The notes under the pieces were generated by a model. It was not told the origin of the DNA. It searched no databases and saw nothing but the letters and a program-made list of their open reading frames with translations. From the NCBI GenBank assembly GCA_002428445.1, contig DIWJ01000026.1, forward strand, positions 69,041 through 133,040: a DNA stretch of 64,000 nucleotides, read 5' to 3'. Of the stretch, positions 9,997 through 18,540 are shown one piece after another. The stretch comes from Syntrophaceae bacterium UBA6109 (GTDB taxonomy: Bacteria; Desulfobacterota; Syntrophia; Syntrophales; UBA6109). Each line of letters begins with the position of its first letter. Position 1 is the first letter of the stretch. A program made the translations under genes and the position numbers.

Positions 9997-10296
9997 GTGT
10001 TGCCCGAATATCTCTCCCTTTTCTTGAACGGCGTTGCCGGAAACATTCAGGCCGTACAATGGGCGCGTGGCGGGGCCCTCCACAGCATCATGCAAGATGA
10101 CTTGGGCTGCTTTCTGATTCCATTGGCGCCAAGACCCAAGCAGGAGTTGCTGGGGGGCTTGGCCTTGCAAGCAGAATCTGCCCGCAAGCGCGCTCGTCTC
10201 TTGCTGGAGCAAGCGAAGCGCGCAGTTGAGATCGCAATTGAAGAGAATGAAGATGCAGCCATGAAATTTCTGAAACAATCTCAGGAGGCGTTGTGA
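9997..10296 (+). CDS. Short protein resembling the C-terminal tail of a type I restriction specificity subunit (probable remnant)
   Basis: 99 residues. YLSLFLNGVAG, then an IPLAPRPKQELLGG stretch and a long charged helix, match the usual end of a type I HsdS target-recognition half: the YLxxFLNS motif, an IPLPPLxEQ-like motif and the conserved coiled coil. The DNA-recognition part is absent. The frame has a stop at 9982 just upstream, and the GTG at 9997 has ATAAGGA in front. Its TGA overlaps the ATG of the next gene, so translation may still be coupled. It is best read as the relic of a longer restriction gene that now serves as a leader, or as a decayed pseudogene. It cannot define sequence specificity by itself. 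Confidence 0.55.
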   Translation: MLPEYLSLFLNGVAGNIQAVQWARGGALHSIMQDDLGCFLIPLAPRPKQELLGGLALQAESARKRARLLLEQAKRAVEIAIEENEDAAMKFLKQSQEAL

Positions 10297-11216
10297 TGGG
10301 CGACATCAAGATCTTCAGGCTTGCAGGAAATGTTGTAACTGAAATCGGAGGCGCCTCTGCCGATATTGAAAAATCTCTGCAAGACCTCATTGAAAAGAAC
10401 TTGGAGACATTTTTCGGCATCCGCTTCCTCGCCACTGAACACTCAACAGGCAAGGCGCATGGCGGGCGCATCGATTCCCTCGGCATCGACGAAAACGGCT
10501 GCCCCGTCATCGTCGAATACAAGCGGACGGTGAATGAGAACGTCATCAACCAGGGACTTTTTTACGTGGATTGGCTCATGGATCATCAAGCCGATTTCAA
10601 GCTTCTGGTTCAGGAGCGGTTTGGTCCCAAGAATGCGGCGGCTATCGCCTGGTCTAGCCCCAGGTTGCTGTGCATCGCCGGCGATTTCACTAAATACGAC
10701 ACTCATGCCGTCGGGCAGATGAATCGCAACATCGAGCTGGTCCGATACCGGCTTTACGGCAAGGACCTTATTCTCTTTGAGCTTGTGAATGCCGCGTCGT
10801 CCGATAAAATCGAAGCCAAGAGCAACAATAAGAAAAAGAAAGGAAAAGCGGCCTATAAAACCGTCAGTGAATTCTTGGCGCAATCCGATGATGCATTAAA
10901 GGAGCTTTTCGAGACGGTGAAACATTACCTGATGGCCATAGGCGATGATGTGCAGTTGAAAACCATGCTGTATTATTGCGCCTTCAAACGAATGAAAAAC
11001 TTCGCCTGCGTTGAAGTTCATCCCACAGCCCAAAAGATTCTTGTCTTCGTGAAAATCGATCCTGAGTCCGTCGATCTTCAGAACAATAAAGGGTTTCTCA
11101 GGGACGTACGCAAGATCGGCCATTTCGGCACGGGCGATCTGGAAATTACGATCAGCTCCAAGAACGATTTTGAGAAAGCAGAACCTCTTTTCCTGAAAAG
11201 CTACGAACTCAGTTAG
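10296..11216 (+). CDS. PDDEXK-like nuclease with C-terminal DUF5655 domain
   Basis: 306 residues. The first ~130 hold a restriction-endonuclease-like core: an acidic helix (IEKSLQDLIEKNLETFFG), then GRIDSLGIDENGCPVIVEYKR, which supplies the D...E-x-K catalytic triad of the NucS/PDDEXK type. A Lys-rich linker (SNNKKKKGK) leads to a ~110-residue DUF5655 domain (TVKHYLMAIGDD ... FACVEVHPTAQKILVFVKI). The ATG at 10296 is seven bases from AGGAGG and overlaps the TGA of the preceding frame. The domain pair is found around restriction-modification and other defence loci. DNA cleavage is predicted from the motif, not shown. Confidence 0.8.
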   Translation: MGDIKIFRLAGNVVTEIGGASADIEKSLQDLIEKNLETFFGIRFLATEHSTGKAHGGRIDSLGIDENGCPVIVEYKRTVNENVINQGLFYVDWLMDHQADFKLLVQERFGPKNAAAIAWSSPRLLCIAGDFTKYDTHAVGQMNRNIELVRYRLYGKDLILFELVNAASSDKIEAKSNNKKKKGKAAYKTVSEFLAQSDDALKELFETVKHYLMAIGDDVQLKTMLYYCAFKRMKNFACVEVHPTAQKILVFVKIDPESVDLQNNKGFLRDVRKIGHFGTGDLEITISSKNDFEKAEPLFLKSYELS

Positions 11217-11325
11217 ACCGTCGGATCGCCATGCCGCTGGCCACTGAACATTCCTCATAAGCGCAGAGAAACCCTAAGCGGGATAGTGTCCCCCCGGGAT
11301 TTGCTCTTTTCCGGCGAATATTGTA

Positions 11326-12756
11326 ATGGTTCCGATCATGAAAAAGACGAAAACGGACTTCGCCGGCGTATACCGGGGCGTGGCGCTGATCGCCGACCCC
11401 GTCCACCAGTACGCGTCCTTCACGGTTCCCGTCCAGGGACAGTCCGGCGAGTATACGGAAAAGGATCTGATCGACTCGCCCTGGATGCAGCGTCTGCGCA
11501 GGATCTACCAGCTCCAGAGCGCCCGCTGGGTGTATCCGGCCGCCGAACATTCGCGCTTCCAGCATTCGCTGGGAACGATGCATGTCGCCGGCGAATTCGG
11601 CCGCTACCTGTATCCCGGTCTCCGCGAGGTCTGCCCGGACGCGCCCTCCGAAAGCTTCGTCGAGGAACTGCTCCGCGTTGCCGGTCTCCTGCACGATGTC
11701 GGACACGGACCGTACGGCCATTTCTTCGACGATCATTTTCTCGACCGCTACGGGATCACCCACGAAGACCTGGGCCAGCAGATCATTGTCCGGAAGCTTG
11801 GCCGCGTGCTCCAGGGCATCCGCCGCAGCCCTTCTGGCTCTTTCGCGCGGGGCGAGCGCATCGATCCGCGCGACGTCGCTTATCTCATCAAGATGCCCCG
11901 GCGCGACGGCGGCAAGCGGCCGCGCTGGCTGCAACTGCTGCGGCAGCTCTTCTCCGGCATCTACACCGTCGACAATCTCGATTACGTCCAGCGCGACGCC
12001 TACATGACCGGCTTTTCGCTGGACATGGTGGATATCCCGCGCCTGCGCTTCTACACCTTCTTCTCCCCGGCGGGCCTCACGCTCCACCAGGCGGGCATCT
12101 CCGCCCTCAGCCGCTTTCTCAACGCGAGACTGAACCTTTACGGGAACGTGTATTTTCACCGCACGACGCGCGCCCTTGACCTCCACCTGCAGGAGATATT
12201 CCGCGAGACCATGGACATCCTCCTGCCTTCAGACCCCTCGAAGGACCTCGATGCCTATCTGAAAATCGACGAATGGCGCCTCTTCAGCGAAGTCGACACA
12301 TGGAAAGGCCGCGGGGACGCGAAGCGCAAGCGCCTCGCCCGGCAATGGGAAACGTTGAACAACCGTGCGGTGAAGTGGAAGATGTCCTTTTCGACGGAGA
12401 TTTCCATCGACCGTATCCAGCGCGGTACCGGCGTTGCCTCCGCCGCCGACTATGAGCGCCGCATCCGCGCCTTCCTGCCCGCGGGACTGAGAAAGCTCCC
12501 CTTCCGCGTGGATCTGGCCACTCAGGACCCCCGGCCGCTCAACCCGATGGCCGAGTCCGAGAAGCGCGTCAACATCTTCAATCCCTCCACGGGCACGATA
12601 TCCCCCGAACCGCTGCGGGAAATCTACCGCTTCATCCCCGCACGGGTGGTCCACCTGCGCGTCTTCTGCCTGAACCACGATTCCGACGGTCCTGTCAGTA
12701 CGGCCGCCGAGAAGGCGCTGGAGGAGATCGAGGGGGCCTCGGCGACGAACATATGA
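11326..12756 (+). CDS. HD-domain phosphohydrolase, dNTPase/SAMHD1-like
   Basis: 476 residues. The N-terminal half contains RFQHSLGTMHVAGEF, then LLHDVGHGPYGHFFDDHF (the HD metal pair) and further downstream VDNLDYVQRDAYMTGF (the closing Asp), in the order seen in dGTPase/SAMHD1-type HD enzymes that hydrolyse deoxynucleoside triphosphates. No clear ribosome site precedes the ATG at 11326; the ATG four codons later is an alternative. Its stop overlaps the start of the anaerobic ribonucleotide reductase gene (ATGA), so the two are translationally coupled: one predicted to consume dNTPs, the other to make them. Exact substrate not determinable. Confidence 0.85.
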   Translation: MVPIMKKTKTDFAGVYRGVALIADPVHQYASFTVPVQGQSGEYTEKDLIDSPWMQRLRRIYQLQSARWVYPAAEHSRFQHSLGTMHVAGEFGRYLYPGLREVCPDAPSESFVEELLRVAGLLHDVGHGPYGHFFDDHFLDRYGITHEDLGQQIIVRKLGRVLQGIRRSPSGSFARGERIDPRDVAYLIKMPRRDGGKRPRWLQLLRQLFSGIYTVDNLDYVQRDAYMTGFSLDMVDIPRLRFYTFFSPAGLTLHQAGISALSRFLNARLNLYGNVYFHRTTRALDLHLQEIFRETMDILLPSDPSKDLDAYLKIDEWRLFSEVDTWKGRGDAKRKRLARQWETLNNRAVKWKMSFSTEISIDRIQRGTGVASAADYERRIRAFLPAGLRKLPFRVDLATQDPRPLNPMAESEKRVNIFNPSTGTISPEPLREIYRFIPARVVHLRVFCLNHDSDGPVSTAAEKALEEIEGASATNI

Positions 12757-14813
12757 TCAACCGGGAAACCACCGACCTGACGCTCTTCGTGAGGACGTCC
12801 GAAGAGGATGTCGCCCGCTGGGACCGAAGCCGCATCGTCGACGCGCTTTTGCGCGAAACCGGCATCGACCTCGAAACGGCGGAGAAGATCAGCCGAGACG
12901 TCGAGCGCCAGATCGTTTCCTCGGGCATCAGTCTCCTGACAACGGCGCTGGTCCGCGAACTGGTGGACGCGAAGCTCGTCGAGCGCGGCCTCGTGGAAGC
13001 AAGCCGCCTGCACGCCCGCCTGGGATTCCCCCTCTACGACGTCCGGCAGCTCATCTCACTGCAGAACAAGGAAAACGCGAACATCCCGCACGGGCCGGAA
13101 GGGACGAACCTGGTCCTGGCCGAGGGAATCAAACGGGAATTCGCCCTCCGCGAGGTCTTTTCCGCCGACGTCGCATCGGCCCACGTCGCCGGCGACATCC
13201 ATCTGCATGGACTGGGCTTCATCGACCGGCCCTACAGCTGCTGCCAGTCGCTTGAGTATCTCAAGAAATTCGGCCTCCGGCTCCCGCACGCCCTGAACGT
13301 CGCCAAACCGGCCAAACACGCCGAGGTCCTGCTGGCACACATGGTCCGCTTCGGGGCCGCCCTGCACGCGAACTTCGCCGGGGCGATCGCCTGGGATATC
13401 CTCAACCTGTCCTTTGCGCCCTACCTGACCGGCATGAACGACAAGGAAGTCCGCCAGTTCGCACAGATGCTTGTCTACGAGTTTTCCCAGTTGACCTCCG
13501 CCCGGGGCGGGCAGTCCATGTTCACGGATATCCACCTGTACTGGCACGTGCCCGCCGTCCTTCGGGACGTCGAGGCGATTGGACCGGCCGGCCTGCCCAC
13601 CGGCAGGCTCTGGTCCGATTACGAAGGAGAGGCGAGACGTTTTGCGGGGGCGATCTTCAACGTTTTCCGCAGAGGGGACGGAACGGGCAAGCCCTTCGTC
13701 TTCCCCCGCCCGGTCGTTCACCTGAACGACGCCTTTTTCGCCTCGAAAGACTCCGCGGAATTTCTCCGACTGATCTGCGATGTCGCGGCGGAAAAGGGCA
13801 ACACCTGCTTTTCCTTCGATCGCGGAAACGAATCCCCCCTTCCCTGCGACGGCTTCCCGCAGGGTGAAGAGGCGGAACGCCCGGAACCCTGGAAGATGCG
13901 CTCCGCCGCCATGCAGAACGTGACCCTCAACCTCCCCCGCCTGGGATACCGGTCTGGCGGGGATGAAGGCCGGCTCTACGAACTCGCCGCCGGAACCCTG
14001 GCGCTTGCCGTCAAGGCCCACCATCAGAAAAAGGCTTTCATGGAAAAGCTGCTTTCCCTCGGTGAAGAAGGGCCGCTTTCCCTGCTGGCGATGCGCACCG
14101 ACGGCCTCCCCTACCTGCGACCCGACCGCACGGTGTACCTGATCGGCCTTGCGGGGCTCAATGAGCTCGCCAAGATCCATACGGGGAAGGAGTTGCACGA
14201 AAGCCCGGAGGCCGTCCGTTTCAGCCTCGTGTTCGTCTCACGGCTCCGGGAAGAGACCCGCAAAGTGGAGCAGGAGACTGGCCTGCGCCTCATCCTGGAA
14301 CAGACTCCGGCCGAGACGACCGCCTACCGTTTCGCAAGGCTCGATCTGAAGCATTTCTCGCCTGCGGCCGGCCGCTGCGTCCGCGGGGTGGCGCGCGGCG
14401 GCGTCTATTACACGAACTCCACGCATCTGAGCGTCTCCGCAGACGTGACGCCCATGGAACGGGCGAAGACGGAAGGGCTTTTGCATCCTCTCATTGAAGG
14501 AACCGCCGCGACAACGGTTTGGCTCGGCGAACCCCCGCCGGCCGGCGGGGAAATCGCCCGGATCGTGGAGAACGCCTTCCGAAAGACAGCCGCCAAGTCC
14601 CTCGTCTTTTCACCGGATTTTACGACCTGCGCGGCCTGCGGCGCCACAAGCCGCGGCGGCGGCGAAACCTGCGCCGTCTGCAGCTCGGACCGCGTGGACG
14701 GAATCGCCATGATTACGCAGTACTTCAGCCGCGTTTCCGGATGGAACCGGGGAAAACTCTCCGAGTGGAAGGACCGCCGGCGGTTCAGCGCCGGCACGCC
14801 CCCGAACGCTTGA
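12753..14813 (+). CDS. nrdD: Anaerobic (class III) ribonucleoside-triphosphate reductase
   Basis: 686 residues. An N-terminal ATP-cone (about 10-85) precedes the catalytic glycyl-radical barrel, recognisable by GDIHLHGLGFIDRPYSC, FGAALHANFAGAIAWD and GGQSMFTDI. The C-terminus carries a four-Cys zinc site (CAAC ... CAVC) followed by SRVSGWNRGK, where the Gly of RVSG is the expected radical site. The enzyme reduces NTPs to dNTPs with formate as reductant and needs the radical-SAM activase NrdG, which is not in this window. Its ATG lies inside the stop of the preceding HD gene. Presence of this oxygen-sensitive enzyme supports anaerobic growth. Confidence 0.93.
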   Translation: MINRETTDLTLFVRTSEEDVARWDRSRIVDALLRETGIDLETAEKISRDVERQIVSSGISLLTTALVRELVDAKLVERGLVEASRLHARLGFPLYDVRQLISLQNKENANIPHGPEGTNLVLAEGIKREFALREVFSADVASAHVAGDIHLHGLGFIDRPYSCCQSLEYLKKFGLRLPHALNVAKPAKHAEVLLAHMVRFGAALHANFAGAIAWDILNLSFAPYLTGMNDKEVRQFAQMLVYEFSQLTSARGGQSMFTDIHLYWHVPAVLRDVEAIGPAGLPTGRLWSDYEGEARRFAGAIFNVFRRGDGTGKPFVFPRPVVHLNDAFFASKDSAEFLRLICDVAAEKGNTCFSFDRGNESPLPCDGFPQGEEAERPEPWKMRSAAMQNVTLNLPRLGYRSGGDEGRLYELAAGTLALAVKAHHQKKAFMEKLLSLGEEGPLSLLAMRTDGLPYLRPDRTVYLIGLAGLNELAKIHTGKELHESPEAVRFSLVFVSRLREETRKVEQETGLRLILEQTPAETTAYRFARLDLKHFSPAAGRCVRGVARGGVYYTNSTHLSVSADVTPMERAKTEGLLHPLIEGTAATTVWLGEPPPAGGEIARIVENAFRKTAAKSLVFSPDFTTCAACGATSRGGGETCAVCSSDRVDGIAMITQYFSRVSGWNRGKLSEWKDRRRFSAGTPPNA

Positions 14814-14831
14814 ACCCGGAATGACAGCGCA

Positions 14832-14934
14832 AGGCCGAGGAGCGAGGCGTACTGGGATGTACGCCGCAGCGACGAGGGACGACGCCCAACGCCGCATCCG
14901 GGCTTTTTCCTGAGCCGCCAGCCTTGACACCCCC
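14832..14934 (+). repeat. 103-bp dispersed repeat, copy 1
   Basis: A 103-base element identical to the copy at 15056-15158 at all but five positions by direct comparison. It contains the perfect inverted repeat GGCGTAC/GTACGCC (14846-14852 with 14859-14865, 6-base loop) and ends in CCTTGACACCCCC. No open frame is evident; it looks like a non-coding REP/MITE-like palindromic element. Here the terminal TTGACA lacks a matching -10 box. Confidence 0.8.
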
Positions 14935-15055
14935 AAAGATATCCCCCGCCTCTGAAAAAAACTCATGCCCGCGGGATGCGATTCGCCGCCTTTCTACCTC
15001 ACAAACTTCCGGAATCCCCGGCGGCTCTGCAAAAAGTCCGGAGGCAAGGCGCGCG

Positions 15056-15158
15056 AGGCCGAGGAGCGAGGCGTACTGCGATGTACGCCGCAGCGACAAG
15101 GGACGACGTGCAACGCCGCATCCGGGCGTTTTCCTGAGCCGCCAGCCTTGACACCCCC
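15056..15158 (+). repeat. 103-bp dispersed repeat, copy 2
   Basis: Second copy of the element at 14832-14934 (98 of 103 identical), in the same orientation and separated from it by 121 bases of unrelated sequence. The internal hairpin is at 15070-15076 with 15083-15089. Its terminal TTGACA at 15148-15153 is positioned exactly to serve as the -35 box of the gmhA promoter. Confidence 0.8.
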
Positions 15159-15176
15159 ACCCACGATACCTATATT
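15148..15176 (+). promoter_or_regulatory. Strong sigma70-type promoter for gmhA
   Basis: TTGACA at 15148-15153, a 17-base spacer and TATATT at 15171-15176: a perfect -35 and a five-of-six -10 at optimal spacing, 29 bases before the gmhA start. The -35 hexamer is the last part of the upstream 103-bp repeat, while the -10 is unique sequence. Confidence 0.75.
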
Positions 15177-15205
15177 AGCGCAGAATTTTGAGGTCTTGTG
15201 ACGTT

Positions 15206-15790
15206 ATGGAAGACTATATCCTGAAAATCTTTAGGGAAAGTATTCAGCTGAAGGAGAGTTTCGTCAGCGAGAATCTTGTCCGGATCGTCAACGTCGTCGA
15301 GGCGATCACGGCAGCGCTGAAAGCAGGGAATAAGATCCTGCTTTTCGGCAACGGAGGATCGGCGGCAGACGCCCAGCATCTGGCCGCGGAATTCGTCAAT
15401 CGCTTCATTATCGAGCGTCCCCCGCTTCCGGCGATTGCATTGTCGACGGATTCCTCGGTACTGACCAGCATCGGCAACGATTACAGCTTCAGCGAGGTTT
15501 TCAGCAAGCAGATCCGCGCCATCGGCCAGACGGGCGATGTGGCTTGGGGAATATCGACGAGCGGAATGTCGCCGAATGTCGTGAAGGCCCTCGATACGGC
15601 AAAAAAGATGGGATTGGTCACGGTTGGCTTCACCGGGAAGGACGGCGGCGACGTCGCCCGGATCGCCGATTTCAATCTCAACGTGTCCTCCAACAGCACC
15701 CCGAGGATTCAAGAGGTCCATATCACCGTCGGGCACGTCATCTGCGAGATGGTGGACTTCAAACTCTTTCAGAAACCGGATGTGAAATAG
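15206..15790 (+). CDS. gmhA: Phosphoheptose (sedoheptulose 7-phosphate) isomerase
   Basis: 194 residues, the usual length for GmhA. The single SIS domain is clear: LLFGNGGSAADAQHLAAEFVNRF near residue 50 holds the phosphate-binding loop and catalytic residues, DVAWGISTSGMSPNVVKAL is the second sugar-phosphate loop, and HITVGHVICEMVD near the end carries the conserved active-site His. It converts sedoheptulose 7-phosphate to heptose 7-phosphate, the first step of LPS-core heptose synthesis. Other heptose genes are absent here. The ATG at 15206 gives the family-typical N-terminus; a strong promoter lies directly upstream. Confidence 0.93.
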   Translation: MEDYILKIFRESIQLKESFVSENLVRIVNVVEAITAALKAGNKILLFGNGGSAADAQHLAAEFVNRFIIERPPLPAIALSTDSSVLTSIGNDYSFSEVFSKQIRAIGQTGDVAWGISTSGMSPNVVKALDTAKKMGLVTVGFTGKDGGDVARIADFNLNVSSNSTPRIQEVHITVGHVICEMVDFKLFQKPDVK

Positions 15791-15875
15791 AGAACACTCC
15801 AAACGATCGATTGCGCTTCCCCGCGGACCACAGGGGTCATCGGCGTTTTCGTGGACAAGGACAGACGGTAGCGAA

Positions 15876-16469
15876 ATGACAAGAAAAGAGAAGGACGAAG
15901 AAAAAAAGGAATCTGCGCAGGCCTCGCCGGAACCCGCAGACGGACAATCATCGAACCCCGTTGAAGATCCGACAAAGAAGCTGGCGCTCAAGGAGGCCGA
16001 GGCAGCGGCAAACTACGACAAATTCGTGCGTGCCGCGGCCGATCTGGATAACTACAAGAAGCGTGCGGCTAAGGAGAAGACCGAAGCGCTGAAATACGGC
16101 AACGAAACCCTGCTTCGCGACATCCTGCCTTTACTGGACGGGATCGACCGGGCCTTGCAGCATGCCACGAAATCGGAGGATTTCGAGGCCTTTCGCCAGG
16201 GGCTGGTCGTTCTGCGGGATCAATTTCTCCAGGCCCTGGAGAAGCATGGCGTGCAGCGCATCGAAAGCCTCGGCAAGGATTTTGACCCCAACTTCCACGA
16301 GGCGATGCTGCAGGTGGAAACGGATGAACACGATCACAACAAGGTGATCGAGGAATACGAAAAAGGATATCTTCTCAATGGAAGGCTTCTCCGGCCGGCA
16401 CGCGTCTCCGTGTCGAAGAATATTCGCGGGGCAGCGGACTTATCCGAATCGAACCAAGGAGGACGGTAA
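15876..16469 (+). CDS. grpE: GrpE nucleotide-exchange factor of DnaK
   Basis: 197 residues. A charged, disordered N-terminus leads to the long dimerising helix ([16 protein letters not shown]) and the C-terminal beta-domain containing [12 protein letters not shown] and [18 protein letters not shown], both conserved GrpE signatures. It releases ADP from DnaK during the heat-shock chaperone cycle. One base separates its stop from the dnaK start, so the two form an operon. No hrcA precedes it and I found no CIRCE or sigma32-like promoter in the 85-base gap upstream. Confidence 0.95.
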   Translation: MTRKEKDEEKKESAQASPEPADGQSSNPVEDPTKKLALKEAEAAANYDKFVRAAADLDNYKKRAAKEKTEALKYGNETLLRDILPLLDGIDRALQHATKSEDFEAFRQGLVVLRDQFLQALEKHGVQRIESLGKDFDPNFHEAMLQVETDEHDHNKVIEEYEKGYLLNGRLLRPARVSVSKNIRGAADLSESNQGGR

Positions 16470-16470
16470 C

Positions 16471-18402
16471 ATGGCAAAAATCATCGGAATTGACCTGGGA
16501 ACGACCAACTCTTGCGTCGCCATCATGGAAGGCGGTGATCCGGTCGTCATCGCCAATGCGGAGGGAAATCGTACAACCCCCTCCATGGTGGCGTTCATGG
16601 ACAACGGCGAGAGGCTGGTGGGCCAGTCCGCCAAGCGGCAGGCGGTGACCAACCCGGAAAATACGGTTTATGCGATCAAGCGGCTTATCGGCCGCAAGTA
16701 TCACAGCAAGGAAGTGCAGTACGACAGGACCGTGATCCCCTACAAGATTGCGGAGGCCAAGAACGGCGACGCCGCGGTGGACATCCGCGGCCGGGAATAC
16801 AGTCCGGCGGAGATCTCCTCGATGATCCTGGTGAAGATGAAACAGACCGCCGACGATTATCTGGGTGAGAAAATCAAAGATGCGGTCATCACCGTTCCCG
16901 CCTACTTCAACGACTCGCAGCGCCAGGCGACAAAAGACGCCGGGAAGATCGCGGGATTGAACGTCCTGCGCATCATCAACGAACCGACGGCGGCGGCACT
17001 TGCCTATGGCCTTGACAAAAAGCATGACCAGAAGATCGCCGTCTTCGACCTGGGCGGAGGGACGTTCGATATCTCGATCCTCGAACTGGGAGACGGGGTC
17101 TTCGAGGTGAAATCCACCAACGGCGACACGCATCTCGGAGGCGAGGACTTCGACCAGCGCGTCATCGATTTCATTGCGAGCGAATTCAAGAAGGAACAGG
17201 GGATCGATTTGCGCAAGGACAAGATGGCGCTGCAACGCCTCAAGGAAGCGGCGGAGAAGGCAAAGATCGAACTTTCCAGCTCGCTGGAGACGGACATCAA
17301 TCTGCCGTTCGTCACGGCCGATGCCTCGGGCCCCAAGCACCTGCAGATGAAGATGACCCGCGCCAAGCTGGAAACCCTTGTTGAGGATCTTGTGGAAAAG
17401 ACGTTGGGGCCCTGCAAGACAGCGCTCAAGGATGCCAATCTCACGGCGAAGGACATTGACGAGGTGATCCTCGTCGGCGGCATGACCCGCATGCCCCGCG
17501 TCCAGCAGCAGGTGAAAGAGCTGTTCGGAAAGGAACCCAACAAGAGCGTCAATCCCGATGAAGTCGTGGCCGTCGGTGCGGCGATCCAGGGCGGCGTCCT
17601 CTCGGGCGACGTCAAGGATGTCCTGCTTCTGGACGTGACGCCGCTGTCTCTGGGTATCGAAACCCTGGGAGGGGTCATGACGAAGCTGATCGAGAAGAAC
17701 ACGACGATTCCGACGCGAAAGAGCCAGATATTCTCCACGGCGGCCGACAACCAGCCGGCGGTGAGCATCCACGTCCTGCAGGGCGAGCGTCCGATGGCGG
17801 GCGACAACAGGACGCTGGGCCGCTTCGAACTGGTCGGCATTCCGCCGGCGCCCCGCGGCGTTCCGCAGGTTGAGGTGACCTTCGACATCGACGCAAACGG
17901 CATCGTCCACGTTTCCGCCAAGGACCTGGGAACCGGCAAGGAGCAGAGCATCAAGATCACCGCTTCCAGCGGACTCTCCGATCAGGAGATCCAGAAACTC
18001 GTGAAGGAAGCGGAGCTCCATGCGGAAGACGACAAGAAGAAGAAGGAACTCATCGAGGCCCGCAATCAGGCGGACGCCCTGGCGTACAGCGTGGAGAAGA
18101 ACGTCAAGGAGTTCGGCGACAAGATCGACTCCTGCGAGAAGACGAAGATCGAGGAGGCTGCCCAGAAGCTCAGGAAGGCCATGGAAGGTGAAGACATTGA
18201 CGCCCTCCGCGCGGCCCAGGAAGAACTGACGACCGCCTCGCACAAGCTGGCGGAGGCGATGTACGCCAAGACGGCAGGCCAGGGCCAGGCGGGGCCGCAA
18301 CCGGGCGCTGGCGCAGGTCCAGGGGCCGGAGCCGGTGCGCAGGCATCCGCCGGCAAGAAGGATGAAGATGTCGTCGATGCCGACTTCGAGGACGTAAAGT
18401 AA
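16471..18402 (+). CDS. dnaK: Chaperone protein DnaK (Hsp70)
   Basis: 643 residues. The start [19 protein letters not shown] is the canonical Hsp70 opening and lies eight bases after AAGGAGG; longer frames upstream belong to grpE. The ATPase domain shows [46 protein letters not shown] and [11 protein letters not shown]. The substrate-binding domain follows, then a Gly/Ala/Pro-rich tail ending in [13 protein letters not shown], the typical acidic C-terminus. It folds and refolds proteins with GrpE (immediately upstream) and DnaJ (not in window). A strong terminator follows. Confidence 0.97.
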   Translation: MAKIIGIDLGTTNSCVAIMEGGDPVVIANAEGNRTTPSMVAFMDNGERLVGQSAKRQAVTNPENTVYAIKRLIGRKYHSKEVQYDRTVIPYKIAEAKNGDAAVDIRGREYSPAEISSMILVKMKQTADDYLGEKIKDAVITVPAYFNDSQRQATKDAGKIAGLNVLRIINEPTAAALAYGLDKKHDQKIAVFDLGGGTFDISILELGDGVFEVKSTNGDTHLGGEDFDQRVIDFIASEFKKEQGIDLRKDKMALQRLKEAAEKAKIELSSSLETDINLPFVTADASGPKHLQMKMTRAKLETLVEDLVEKTLGPCKTALKDANLTAKDIDEVILVGGMTRMPRVQQQVKELFGKEPNKSVNPDEVVAVGAAIQGGVLSGDVKDVLLLDVTPLSLGIETLGGVMTKLIEKNTTIPTRKSQIFSTAADNQPAVSIHVLQGERPMAGDNRTLGRFELVGIPPAPRGVPQVEVTFDIDANGIVHVSAKDLGTGKEQSIKITASSGLSDQEIQKLVKEAELHAEDDKKKKELIEARNQADALAYSVEKNVKEFGDKIDSCEKTKIEEAAQKLRKAMEGEDIDALRAAQEELTTASHKLAEAMYAKTAGQGQAGPQPGAGAGPGAGAGAQASAGKKDEDVVDADFEDVK

Positions 18403-18422
18403 CCTGCCTCCATCGCACGATC

Positions 18423-18460
18423 AGAGGGCCCGGAACGCAAACCGGGCCCTCTTGTTTTTT
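18423..18460 (+). terminator. Rho-independent terminator after dnaK
   Basis: An 11-bp perfect GC-rich stem, AGAGGGCCCGG at 18423-18433 pairing with CCGGGCCCTCT at 18442-18452 across an 8-base loop, followed by a run of six T. It ends the grpE-dnaK transcript. Confidence 0.92.
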
Positions 18461-18540
18461 GGGGAAGGCGGGTGGCTTCACATAACCTGACCCGTATGCT
18501 ATAGGGTTCCAATCCTTTGCGATGGCATCGGTTGCTGCAC

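Noticed and set aside
14832..15158. CRISPR array or insertion sequence
   Set aside because: Only two 103-bp copies with one 121-bp separation, no regular spacer pattern and no transposase.
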